From Pseudomonadota bacterium (GTDB lineage Bacteria > Pseudomonadota > Gammaproteobacteria > Acidiferrobacterales > Acidiferrobacteraceae), in contig JAJYPQ010000126.1 in the NCBI GenBank assembly GCA_021795255.1, forward strand, positions 1 to 9,276: a stretch of DNA of 9,276 nucleotides, written 5' to 3'. Both the position numbers and the translations under genes were made by a program. A model generated the notes under the pieces. The model searched no databases and was not told the DNA's origin. It saw nothing but the letters and a program-made list of their open reading frames with translations. This document shows positions 1-6,827 of this stretch, piece after piece (positions within the stretch are counted from its first letter, which is position 1; the number at the start of each line of letters is the position of its first letter).

Positions 1-10
1 GTTCCAAAAC

Positions 11-87
11 GCGCCCGTAGCTCAGTTGGATAGAGTACCTGGCTACGAACCAGGTGGTCGGGAGTTCGAATCTCTCCGGGCGCACCA
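11..87 (+). tRNA. tRNA-Arg (anticodon ACG)
   Basis: Complete cloverleaf. The 7-bp acceptor stem pairs GCGCCCG (11-17) with CGGGCGC (77-83), followed by discriminator A84 and an encoded CCA (85-87). The anticodon stem CCTGG/CCAGG (38-42 and 50-54) closes the loop CTACGAA, giving anticodon ACG at 45-47, which reads CGN arginine codons after A34 deamination to inosine. The T arm carries the GTTCGAATC core (64-72). tRNA genes are common integration sites, and everything downstream here looks like accessory cargo. I found no second copy of the tRNA 3' end in the window that could serve as attR. Confidence 0.97.
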
Positions 88-134
88 TAAAATCAAGCAG
101 TTAGCACACCCCCTAACCAAGCCAACCGCCCTTT

Positions 135-369
135 TGGGACATTGTTGGCACACGCAGTCTCCGAGAGCTTCTTCGCCACACTAAAGGCCGAGGAGATCAC
201 GCAACCGTGTGCGATGAAACAGGAGGCACACCCAGGCATCGCGGCTTACATCCATGGATTTTACAATCCCGCGCGTCTGCATTCCTCACGGGGCTACTTG
301 TCACCCAACGAGTATGCACGCGGAATGGCAAACGCCGGTCAGTCCCCGTCTATGAGGTTCGCGGCGTAG
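135..369 (+). pseudogene. IS3-family transposase (OrfB) C-terminal remnant
   Basis: The translation from 142 contains SESFFATLKAEE, then AAYIHGFYNPARLHSS and GYLSPNEYARG, the characteristic C-terminal end of IS3-family DDE transposases (rve integrase core). The Glu in ESFF corresponds to the last catalytic acid of the DDE triad. Only about the last 70 residues remain of a protein normally near 280-300. The preceding Trp-Asp (TGGGAC, 135-140), which normally reads on into NAV-ESFF, is in another frame, so there is an indel between 140 and 151 as well as loss of the N-terminus. The stop is at 367-369. No orfA, terminal inverted repeat or target duplication is recognisable, so this is a dead fragment. 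It marks the boundary between the tRNA and the island cargo. Confidence 0.85.
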
Positions 370-400
370 GGACCACTTCAGACAGTTTCTTGTTAATACC

Positions 401-429
401 TTGGATTGTATCGGACTTTACCGTACATT
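401..429 (+). promoter_or_regulatory. Candidate sigma70 promoter of the RHH/methyltransferase operon
   Basis: TTGGAT (401-406) and TACATT (424-429) are separated by exactly 17 bases and resemble the -35 and -10 consensus elements. The -10 lies 37 bases before the ATG at 467, which is preceded by GAGAGGA (455-461) as ribosome binding site. This is the only promoter-like sequence I see ahead of the operon. It is a consensus match only. Confidence 0.45.
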
Positions 430-434
430 GCGGT
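420..434 (+). promoter_or_regulatory. Imperfect palindrome over the -10, candidate autoregulatory operator
   Basis: ACCGTA-CAT-TGCGGT pairs at five of six positions and covers the proposed -10 element. RHH-type repressors often bind short palindromes over their own promoter, and the first gene downstream is RHH-like, so autoregulation is a reasonable inference. Short imperfect palindromes arise readily by chance. Confidence 0.25.
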
Positions 435-466
435 CCATTCCCAGTATACCCACTGAGAGGAAAGCG

Positions 467-683
467 ATGGCTGCTGCCAAGACCACCACGCTAACCTTTC
501 ACATCGAGCCCAGCCTGAAAGAAGCGTTGTGGGCAGCGGTTAACCGTGAGCACCGCTCCATCGTCAGCCTGGTGGAGGTGTTGATCCGGGGACTGGTGTG
601 CTCGTAACGGTATCGCGATCCCGGAGCAAGGTACGCTCTTCGAGACGGAAGCGCCTGCGGGCAAGCGGCAGGATCAAGGCACG
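467..683 (+). pseudogene. Ribbon-helix-helix-like small protein, frameshifted
   Basis: ATG 467 follows a good ribosome binding site (GAGAGGA, 455-461). The first 41 codons read as a short beta strand (KTTTLTFHIEP) followed by two helices (SLKEALWAAVNREHRS and IVSLVEVLIR), the layout of Arc/CopG-type RHH DNA-binding proteins. In this frame the protein stops at 605-607. Treating one G of the GGGG run at 588-591 as extra restores IRDWCARNGIAIPEQ and then TLFETEAP, the kind of tail expected for this small family, so I read it as a one-base insertion. In the restored frame there is no stop until 1065-1067. The true end is therefore unclear: the Lys-rich stretch past 660 and the bases up to 803 have no recognised homology and no separate gene, and I close the feature arbitrarily at 683. 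The likely role is repressor of the downstream operon; this is inferred from fold and position. Confidence 0.6.
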
Positions 684-803
684 ATGACGGCGAAGAAAAC
701 CGCGAGTCGGAAGGAAGCTGCCACACCTTGCGTGGGTCACCCGCTGCGCGAACAGCAAGCGCCCGATGACGTGCAAGGTGTTTCCGCGGAACGCCATAGT
801 TCC

Positions 804-1470
804 ATGGGCCTAGTGGAGACCAAACGGCGCGTCGCCGACCACGGGGAAGTATTCACCCCCGCGTGGATGGTCAAGGCGATGCTCGATCTTGTCAAGGGCG
901 AAACTGAGCGCATTGACTCCCGTTTTCTGGAACCGGCGTGTGGAAGCGGGAACTTCCTCGTGAAGATTCTGCAGCGCAAACTCCGCCGTCGAACTGAAGT
1001 TCGGGAAGTCCGACTTCGAGAAGCAGCACTATGCCCTTCTTGCTCTGATGTGCTCTTACGGAATTGAGCCCTTGCCGGACAACATCGCAGAGTGCCGGGC
1101 AAATATGCTGGAGATCTTTACTGACTACCTGAAGATCAAAGAGTGGGATTACCTGTATCGGGCCGCTTACTACGTACTTTCGCAGAATCTTGTTCACGGT
1201 GATGCGCTGACGATGCGCGCCCATGACGGCCAGGCGGTCCCCTTTGCCGAGTGGGGCTACCTCGGCAAAGGAAAACTTCAGCGCCGTGACTTCCGCTTCG
1301 ACGTGCTCACCGGTTCGTCGGCCTTCAGCGCGGAAGGCTCGCTCCTCGCCCATTTGGGCAAGCACGAGATTTTCACCCCGGCCAAGACCTACCCGCCGAT
1401 GACAGTGAGTGAGCTGGCCACCGGTTTTGCGCGAGAGGCGCGAGCCCTTGCGCCCGAGGAGAAGGCATGA
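804..1470 (+). pseudogene. N6-adenine DNA methyltransferase, SAM-binding half, frameshifted
   Basis: From ATG 804 the product reads ETKRRVADHGEVFTPAWMV, then FLEPACGSGNFLVKIL, a textbook motif I (SAM-binding G-x-G loop) of gamma-type adenine methyltransferases. The frame breaks in the stretch ACTCCGCCGTC (about 984-993), going on into a different product and a stop at 1065-1067. Homology resumes one frame over with AVELKFGKSDFEKQHYALL and continues through GIEPLPDNIAECRANMLEIF, LVHGDALTM and EWGYLGKG to TGA 1468-1470. Either one base was gained or two were lost. The whole gene would encode about 220 residues and contains no N/D-PP-Y catalytic motif IV, so on its own it is not a complete methyltransferase. 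I recall closely similar short 'subunit M' proteins from restriction islands. No ribosome binding site precedes 804; an upstream start in the same open frame is possible. It overlaps the next gene by ATGA (1467-1470). Confidence 0.8.
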
Positions 1471-2618
1471 CCACCGTGGCGGCTTCCGTCCCCGTGCTTC
1501 GCTGGGCCGCGCAACGCGCGCGCCTGCATGAAGACGATCTGGCGGCGCGCTTTCGCAAGTGGCCCTTGTGGCTCAGTGGCGATGCCCAACCCACGCTCAA
1601 GCAACTGGAAGACTTCGCACGCCTCACGCACACGGCCTTTGGCTACTTCTTCCTGCCCCAGCCGCCCGCGCTGGCGTTGCCGGTGCCGGACTTCCGCACC
1701 GTGCGCGATGATGCGCTCGCCGAACCTAGCAGCGACCTGCTGGACACCCTCTACCTGTGCCAGCAGCGGCAGGACTGGTACCGCGAACATGCCCGGATGC
1801 AAGGCTTGCCGGCCCTGCCATTCGTCGGTAGCACCAGCATGGAGGAAGCGCCCGAGGACGTGGCGCGACGGTTGCGCGAGACACTGGGCCTGTCTACTGA
1901 AGCGCGTCGCGAGTTGCCCACCTGGACGGACGCACTGCGCCAGTTGATCGCCAAGGCCGAAGACGCTGGCGTGATGGTGATGGTCAGTTCCATCGTCGGT
2001 AGCAACAGTCACCGCAAGCTGGACGTGGGAGAGTTTCGCGGCTTCGCGCTAGCGGACGACCTGGCGCCGCTGGTCTTCCTGAACGGCGCCGACAGCAAGG
2101 CCGCGCAGATGTTCACGCTGGCGCACGAGCTGGCGCATCTGTGGCTGAATGCTACAGGCGTATCGGACACCCAGGCGGGCCAGGTGCCCGAGCAGCGAGC
2201 CGAGCGTTGGTGCAACCAAGTGGCGGCGGAACTGCTGATTCCCTTGGAGGAACTGCGAGCAGTGCACCAGCGCAACGCGCCGATTCCGGATGAAATCCAG
2301 CGGTTGGCGCGCGAGTTCAAGGTCAGCACCCTGGTCACCTTGCACCGTCTGTTTGATGCGGGCACCATCAGCCAGGCTGCGCTGTGGCAGCACTACCGTG
2401 AGGAACAGGAACGGTGGCGCACGCTGAAGGGGCGCGGCAGCGGTGGCGGTGATTTCTACCGCAGCCTCGGCGCACGCACCAGCAAGCGCTTCGCTCGTGC
2501 CATAGTGTCCAGCACACTGGAGGGCTTGACCTCATTCCCGGATGCCTTTCGCATGCTGGGTGTGCGCAAGACGGCCACCTTCTATAAAGCCGCGCGCGAG
2601 CTGGGGATAATGGCATGA
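1467..2618 (+). CDS. ImmA/IrrE-family zinc metallopeptidase-like protein
   Basis: This intact 383-residue protein carries the zinc-protease signature HELAH (H220, E221, H224) followed by ERWCNQVAAELLIP, where E246 (or E255) would be the third ligand, the arrangement of ImmA/IrrE (COG2856) proteins. Residues about 10-60 look like an XRE-type helical DNA-binding region, and the middle (about 70-200) is a family-typical linker domain. The C-terminal 60 residues form a separate basic helical segment with FYKAARELGI at the end. Known members cleave repressors or antitoxins, or act as antitoxins beside toxins of PIN or other types. The start overlaps the methyltransferase stop (ATGA) and the end overlaps DUF4411 (ATGA, 2615-2618), so all three are translationally coupled. 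Unlike its neighbours it has no frameshift or internal stop. The substrate cannot be read from the sequence. Confidence 0.9.
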   Translation: MTTVAASVPVLRWAAQRARLHEDDLAARFRKWPLWLSGDAQPTLKQLEDFARLTHTAFGYFFLPQPPALALPVPDFRTVRDDALAEPSSDLLDTLYLCQQRQDWYREHARMQGLPALPFVGSTSMEEAPEDVARRLRETLGLSTEARRELPTWTDALRQLIAKAEDAGVMVMVSSIVGSNSHRKLDVGEFRGFALADDLAPLVFLNGADSKAAQMFTLAHELAHLWLNATGVSDTQAGQVPEQRAERWCNQVAAELLIPLEELRAVHQRNAPIPDEIQRLAREFKVSTLVTLHRLFDAGTISQAALWQHYREEQERWRTLKGRGSGGGDFYRSLGARTSKRFARAIVSSTLEGLTSFPDAFRMLGVRKTATFYKAARELGIMA

Positions 2619-3109
2619 GCTATCTGCTGGATGCCAATGTGTTCATGTCCGCGAAGAACCTGCACTACGGCCTGGATTTCTGTCCGGCGTTCTGGGATTG
2701 GCTGGTGCATAAGGGTCATACCGGCTCGGTGTCCAGCATCGATAAGGTGGCCGATGAAATCGAAGCCGGTCAGGACGAATTGTCGGACTGGGCCAGAAAC
2801 CACGGCCTTGGGCTCTTTCGGCGCACGCCACCGGCATTGGCGCTGCAGTTCACTCAGGTCAGCACATGGGCCACCGGGCAGCAATATACGCCGGCCGCCA
2901 TCAACACTTTTCTGCCGGCCGCGGACTTCTACTTGCGAGCCCATGCGCTGGCCGGCAACCACGTGGTAGTGAGCAACGAGGTTCCCGCCAACTCGCCGGG
3001 GCGGATCAAGATACCAAATGCTTGCGTGAGTCTGGGCGTGCGGTTCATGACGCCCTATCAGATGCGGCGCATCGAACAATCTCGCTTCGTGCTGGGAGCG
3101 CACGCGTGA
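2615..3109 (+). CDS. DUF4411 PIN-like domain protein, putative toxin of the ImmA pair
   Basis: This intact 164-residue product opens with MSYLLDANVFMSAKN, the first PIN-type acidic strand (D7), then has NLHYGLDFCPAFWDWLV, a second acidic patch in KVADEIEAGQDEL, a third at PAADFYLRAHAL, and ends with NSPGRIKIPNAC and GVRFMTPYQMRR. This matches the DUF4411 family as I know it in length and motif order. DUF4411 is assigned to the PIN-like nuclease superfamily and is repeatedly found directly after ImmA/IrrE genes, so a toxin-antitoxin-like partnership is probable though not proven. ATG 2615 overlaps the preceding stop by four bases and GTGA at 3106-3109 couples it to the next gene. No lesion is visible. 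Confidence 0.85.
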   Translation: MSYLLDANVFMSAKNLHYGLDFCPAFWDWLVHKGHTGSVSSIDKVADEIEAGQDELSDWARNHGLGLFRRTPPALALQFTQVSTWATGQQYTPAAINTFLPAADFYLRAHALAGNHVVVSNEVPANSPGRIKIPNACVSLGVRFMTPYQMRRIEQSRFVLGAHA

Positions 3110-3432
3110 GCGAGCAATCCGCCTTCACCCTGCGGGGCCGTAACCCGGATGTGCTGACGTGCATCGCGAATCTCTCGAACGACGAGGTTTTTACGCCGCC
3201 GGAGCTTGCGAACCGAATGCTCGATACGTTGACGGAGGCGTGGGCGGCCAGCAACCGCGGCGCAAATCGTCGGGCGGACGAGACGGTACGGATGGGGCGA
3301 TGCGACGGGATGCGATCAGGCGATCAGATGCCGGATCGGCGCAGCGTCGGGTCGGAGACAAGATTCACGGGGCAGCACCAGCCATGCAAGCGCCCCTGGC
3401 CCGCAGAGGTAAGTGGCTGCGGTTCTCGCTGA
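3106..3432 (+). pseudogene. Eco57I-type restriction-modification methylase, N-terminal fragment
   Basis: A GTG start overlaps the DUF4411 stop (GTGA, 3106-3109). The first ~61 codons contain SEQSAFTLRGRNPDVLTCIANL, split here as SEQSAFTLRG plus RNPDVLTCIANL, and then NDEVFTPPELANRMLDTL and EAWAASN. These recall the N-terminus of large (over 500-residue) Eco57I-domain methylases that follow ImmA and DUF4411 genes in complete islands. After about 3288 similarity ends: the degenerate SAM motif and the later GNPPY motif expected in that family never appear, and an unrelated tail runs to the stop at 3432. This is a truncation by recombination or deletion rather than a point mutation. A tandem 8-base duplication, GCGATCAG at 3312-3319 and 3320-3327, lies just past the junction. 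Confidence 0.75.
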
Positions 3433-4031
3433 TGCCCAATCAAGGGCAACCATGTGATGAGGAGAAATCAGGGCTATCCCCGGCGCTTTTGCGCACCTTC
3501 CATTGGATTTTCCAGATCGATCTGGGCGGGCTTGCATTGTTTGCTTTAAGCAAGTATCTGTCCATGCGCATCATTTCGTCAGGCATAGAAAATGTGGTCT
3601 TTCCTGGCCTTGGGGTGAAGCATGAAATTCCGCTCACTGCCGCGCGAATGGGGCCGGTCCATTGTCAAATGAAAGCCTGTGCGCCGCGTTACGGATATGG
3701 CAGGATTCGCCAACTACGGCCGACCCATGATTTTTAAGGACAACCGTGAGATACAGCTTGGCCTTTTTGGCAACGAAGAGCCATAGAAAAGATCCAGGGC
3801 GTTGCCGGAGCGACATACTGATCAATGACGCTCATCTAGGTTGCGATACATCGACTGGCATGGATCTCCATAAGCTTCGCGGCATGCAAAAGCCCCTCAT
3901 CCAAGGTATCGAGCGTTTTTACGTCATTATCCTATCCACCCACCTTTCAAACCACTTTGTGGGCTGGAAAAACGTGACTTCCGGACAATGGCAGAGAGGG
4001 TGTGGCTTTACGCTTGTATGGCTGCGGCGCT
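3433..4031. other. No recognisable gene; possible mobile-element debris
   Basis: About 600 bases in which I can assign no gene. A plus-strand frame stays open from 3159 to 3737, but its first part runs out of frame through the methylase fragment and the rest has no motif I know. A 13-base palindrome, TTGCTT-T-AAGCAA, sits at 3541-3553. At 3727-3786 a 19-codon frame encodes MIFKDNREIQLGLFGNEEP; MIFK-type starts are seen in some transposases, which is weak evidence for the 5' end of a lost insertion sequence. GTG 3746, with AAGGA at 3736-3740, opens a 117-codon frame to 4099 of unconvincing composition. Confidence 0.4.
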
Positions 4032-4133
4032 ATGAGAATGGATCAGACCCTCTCAGTCTCCCTCGCAAAGATCGATTTCCGAGAATCGGGCAGCAATGAC
4101 GGACCTGTCTACTATGGCTTTAGGCCGGTATAG
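4032..4133 (+). CDS. Short unidentified frame, possibly the end of a lost gene
   Basis: ATG 4032 opens 33 codons that end MDQTLSVSLAKIDFRESG, then NDGPVYYGFRPV, with a stop at 4131-4133; the frame is open back to 3978. The composition (alternating polar/aliphatic, then an aromatic GPVYYGF segment) looks more protein-like than the surrounding frames, and there is no good ribosome binding site. I do not recognise the family. It may be the C-terminal remnant of a gene whose body was deleted, or chance. Its stop overlaps the proposed -10 element of the ATPase gene. Confidence 0.22.
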   Translation: MRMDQTLSVSLAKIDFRESGSNDGPVYYGFRPV

Positions 4134-4146
4134 TACATAGTGTACT
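4129..4146 (+). promoter_or_regulatory. Candidate -10 (TATAGT) overlapped by a perfect 15-base palindrome
   Basis: TATAGT (4129-4134) resembles a -10 element. AGTACA-TAG-TGTACT (4132-4146) is a perfect palindrome with 6-base arms that starts inside it, about 95 bases before the ATPase ATG. A palindrome over a -10 is the usual place for a repressor operator. The TACA...TGTA core resembles the TACAnnTGTA box of CopY/BlaI-type repressors, but has three central bases rather than two, and CopY is mainly known from Firmicutes. I see no good -35 and no CueR-type (MerR) 19-20 base spacer arrangement. Confidence 0.4.
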
Positions 4147-4159
4147 CAGGGTGACGGTT

Positions 4160-4185
4160 GCGCCCACATCGACATATGTGGGCGC
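4160..4185 (+). promoter_or_regulatory. Strong hairpin in the ATPase leader
   Basis: GCGCCCACAT and ATGTGGGCGC form a perfect 10-bp GC-rich stem around the 6-base loop CGACAT. It lies downstream of the proposed promoter and 55 bases before the ATG, so it would be in the leader RNA. No T-tract follows, so it is not a standard intrinsic terminator. It could be an mRNA-stabilising or attenuating structure, or a second protein-binding palindrome. Confidence 0.5.
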
Positions 4186-4240
4186 CACACCTGTCCGCAG
4201 TTAAGGGATTTCTAACGAAGGCAATTAAAGGAGATCGACC

Positions 4241-6634
4241 ATGAACGCAACTACGGATCCTGTATGCGGCATGGAAGTGGACAGCGGCTCAAAGCACAGC
4301 TTGGAGCATGCCGGTAAGCGATATGACTTTTGCTCACAACACTGTATGGATTCGTTTTCGGCAAATCCTGGCCAATACCTTGACTTAGCTCTGACGACCG
4401 GTATCAAACCCCCTGTCGGGGCTTATACCTGCCCCATGCATCCGGAGGTGCGCCAGGCCATGCCCGGTTCGTGTCCCCGATGCGGCATGACACTGGAGCG
4501 GGCCAGCCCGCCGGCTAACAGTACCGTCGAGTACGCTTGCCCGATGCATCCGCAGATTGTGCGTAGCAAGCCCGGCAGTTGCCCGATTTGCGGCATGACA
4601 TTGGAACCGCGCAATGCTTCTCTAGAAGATAACGCGGAATTGCGCGACATGACGCGCCGCTTTTGGGTGAGCGCAGCGCTGGCCACCCCGGTATTCCTGG
4701 TGACGATGGTGTCTGATCTTTTCCCACGGACCGTGCCGAAATTTCTCTCCATGCAAATGCTGCAATGGCTGGAATTCGGACTCGCCACCCCGGTCGTACT
4801 GTGGGCTGGGCTTCCTATTTTTCAGCGTGGCTTGGCGTCTGTGGTGAACCGCAGCCTGAACATGTTCAGCCTGATCGCCCTCGGCGTCGGTGTCGCTTGG
4901 ACTTACAGCCTGGTGGCCCTGTTCGCGCCCGGTATTTTTCCTCCGACAATGCGCAGCATGGGCGGCACCGTGCCGGTCTATTTCGAGGCGGCCGCGGTAA
5001 TCATGGCTTTGGTGCTTCTGGGTCAGGTAATGGAGTTGCGCGCGCGCAGTCAGACGGGCGCTGCGATCAAGCTGCTGTTGGGGCTCGCTCCAAAGAGCGC
5101 ACGCATCGTGCGTGCTGACGGTAGCGAGGAAGATATTCCGATTGCGCAAGTGGTGCCTGGGGACGTACTGCATGTGCGCCCCGGCGAGAAGGTGCCCGTT
5201 GACGGTGTGGTGCTCGAAGGCCTAAGCGCGCTGGATGAGTCCATGGTCACCGGCGAATCCATCCCGGTAGAGAAGGCAACGGGCGCGCGGCTGATCGGGG
5301 CCACGGTAAACGGAACGGGCAGTTTGATGATGCGCGCAGAACGGGTCGGGGCCGATACCATGCTTGCGCAGATCGTACATATGGTGAGCGAGGCCCAGCG
5401 TTCGCGAGCACCTATTCAGCGACTCGCAGACGTCACTGCCGGGTATTTCGTGCCCATGGTGGTGGTGGCCGCTCTCGCGACCCTGGCGATATGGGGCATC
5501 TTTGGACCGGAGCCGCGTCTGGCGCACGCCATCGTCAACGCGGTGGCGGTACTGATCATCGCCTGCCCGTGTGCGCTGGGGCTTGCGACACCGATGTCGA
5601 TTATGGTCGGTACCGGGCGCGGCGCCTTGGCGGGCGTGCTGATAAAAAACGCCGAGGCTCTAGAGGCCATGGAAAAGGTCGACACGCTGCTAGTGGACAA
5701 AACGGGTACGCTGACCGAGGGCAAGCCGCGTCTTATGTCGGTCGAAGCGCTGGGAGGTTTTGACAAGGCCGTCCTGCTTCGCCTGGGCGCAAGCTTGGAG
5801 CGGGCGAGCGAACATCCGCTGGCGGCGGCCATCGTGAAGGGCGCGCAGGAGAAATCACTGACGCTCGTAACCGTCAGCGACTTTCGTTCTTATACCGGCA
5901 AGGGCGTGGCGGGGACAGTCGAGAAGCACGCCGTTGCGCTCGGCAACCTGGCGTTATTTGAGGAATTGCACATAGCGGCAGACGAGTTGCCGGGGCGCGC
6001 CGAGCAGCTACGCGCTGACGGCCAGATGGTGATGCTGGTGGCGGTAGATGGCAAGGCCGCCGGGCTTATCGGCGTGGCCGATCCCATAAAGGATTCCACG
6101 TTGGATGCAATCCGCGCCCTGCACGAAGAAGGCGTGCAGGTGACCATGCTGACGGGAGACAATCGCACTACGGCGCAAGCAGTGGCAAAGAAACTTGGCA
6201 TCGACCGTGTCGAGGCCGAGGTATTGCCCGAGCAGAAATCCGAGATAGTCAGGCAACTGCACGCCCAGGGACGGATCGTGGCGATGGCAGGGGACGGCAT
6301 CAACGATGCGCCGGCGCTCGCGCTCGCGCAAGTGGGCATCGCGATGGGCACCGGTACCGACGTGGCCATGGAAAGCGCGGGCATCACCCTGATCAAGGGT
6401 GACCTGCGAGGCATTGTCCGCGCGGTGCGCCTCTCCCGCGCCACCATGCACAACATCCGCCAAAACCTGTTTTTCGCCTTTATCTATAACGTGCTTGGCA
6501 TTCCGATCGCAGCCGGCGCGCTTTATCCGTTCTTCGGCTTACTGCTTTCCCCTATTATCGCAGCGGCAGCGATGAGTTTTAGTTCGGTGTCGGTGATCCT
6601 GAATGCATTGCGGTTGAACCGCGTAAGACTGTGA
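4241..6634 (+). CDS. copA: P1B-type Cu(I)/Ag(I)-exporting ATPase with YHS and twin CPMHP modules
   Basis: Inner-membrane pump that uses ATP to expel monovalent copper or silver from the cytoplasm. The N-terminus holds a YHS domain (DPVCGMEV with C9; FCSQHC with C31 and C35) and two heavy-metal-binding modules, TCPMHP...CPRCGM (C64, C78, C81) and ACPMHP...CPICGM (C100, C114, C117). Membrane helices lie near 140-160, 176-196, 208-230, 246-266, 398-420, 430-450, 742-762 and 766-790. Ion-site residues are CPC (C442-P443-C444), Y749-N750 and M778 with S781-S782, the P1B-1 signature. Catalytic parts are TGES (337-340), phosphorylated D486 in DKTGTLT, HP (525-526), TGDN (638-641) and GDGINDAP (684-691). 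At 797 residues it is full length. ATG 4241 follows AAAGGAGA (4227-4234). There are no HMA domains and no adjacent chaperone or MerR regulator; substrate preference between Cu and Ag cannot be read. Confidence 0.96.
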   Translation: MNATTDPVCGMEVDSGSKHSLEHAGKRYDFCSQHCMDSFSANPGQYLDLALTTGIKPPVGAYTCPMHPEVRQAMPGSCPRCGMTLERASPPANSTVEYACPMHPQIVRSKPGSCPICGMTLEPRNASLEDNAELRDMTRRFWVSAALATPVFLVTMVSDLFPRTVPKFLSMQMLQWLEFGLATPVVLWAGLPIFQRGLASVVNRSLNMFSLIALGVGVAWTYSLVALFAPGIFPPTMRSMGGTVPVYFEAAAVIMALVLLGQVMELRARSQTGAAIKLLLGLAPKSARIVRADGSEEDIPIAQVVPGDVLHVRPGEKVPVDGVVLEGLSALDESMVTGESIPVEKATGARLIGATVNGTGSLMMRAERVGADTMLAQIVHMVSEAQRSRAPIQRLADVTAGYFVPMVVVAALATLAIWGIFGPEPRLAHAIVNAVAVLIIACPCALGLATPMSIMVGTGRGALAGVLIKNAEALEAMEKVDTLLVDKTGTLTEGKPRLMSVEALGGFDKAVLLRLGASLERASEHPLAAAIVKGAQEKSLTLVTVSDFRSYTGKGVAGTVEKHAVALGNLALFEELHIAADELPGRAEQLRADGQMVMLVAVDGKAAGLIGVADPIKDSTLDAIRALHEEGVQVTMLTGDNRTTAQAVAKKLGIDRVEAEVLPEQKSEIVRQLHAQGRIVAMAGDGINDAPALALAQVGIAMGTGTDVAMESAGITLIKGDLRGIVRAVRLSRATMHNIRQNLFFAFIYNVLGIPIAAGALYPFFGLLLSPIIAAAAMSFSSVSVILNALRLNRVRL

Positions 6635-6678
6635 CACTCTCAACCCGCTCGCCTTGCGCGCATAGCGAAAGTGGGTAA

Positions 6679-6723
6679 GCTTCTTGGCTCCATGGCACAG
6701 TTCATGGGCATGCTCCAAGAAGC
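6679..6723. repeat. Perfect 9-base inverted repeat downstream of the ATPase
   Basis: GCTTCTTGG (6679-6687) and CCAAGAAGC (6715-6723) are exact reverse complements around a 27-base spacer. With no T-run after it and a long loop, it is a poor terminator. It could be a relic of a small mobile element or a weak RNA structure. The rest of 6635-6827 holds no recognised gene; an imperfect stem (about 6643-6676) is also present and likewise lacks a T-tract. Confidence 0.4.
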
Positions 6724-6827
6724 CCGCACAAACATCCTGCGGTGCTTGATTCCGTGCTTTAGCAAGACAACATGGGCCCGTGTCCGGGCTACTACCCCGC
6801 CGGAGACTTCCCGGACAGAGATACGTG

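Noticed and set aside
11..87. A second copy of the tRNA 3' end as attachment site
   Set aside because: No other stretch resembling TTCGAATCTCTCCGGGCGC was found in the window.
1389..2012. Minus-strand frame of 207 codons
   Set aside because: It lies antisense to the well-supported ImmA/IrrE gene and is His/Gln/Arg-rich, a typical shadow.
3159..3737. Plus-strand frame of 192 codons
   Set aside because: The first third is an out-of-frame reading of the methylase fragment, and the remainder has no recognisable motif or start signal.
4100..4240. CueR-type (MerR) copper operator upstream of the ATPase
   Set aside because: I looked for an ACCTTCC...GGAAGGT dyad between promoter elements spaced 19-20 bases apart and found none.
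6643..6676. Possible intrinsic terminator after the ATPase
   Set aside because: The stem is imperfect, the loop long, and no T-tract follows.
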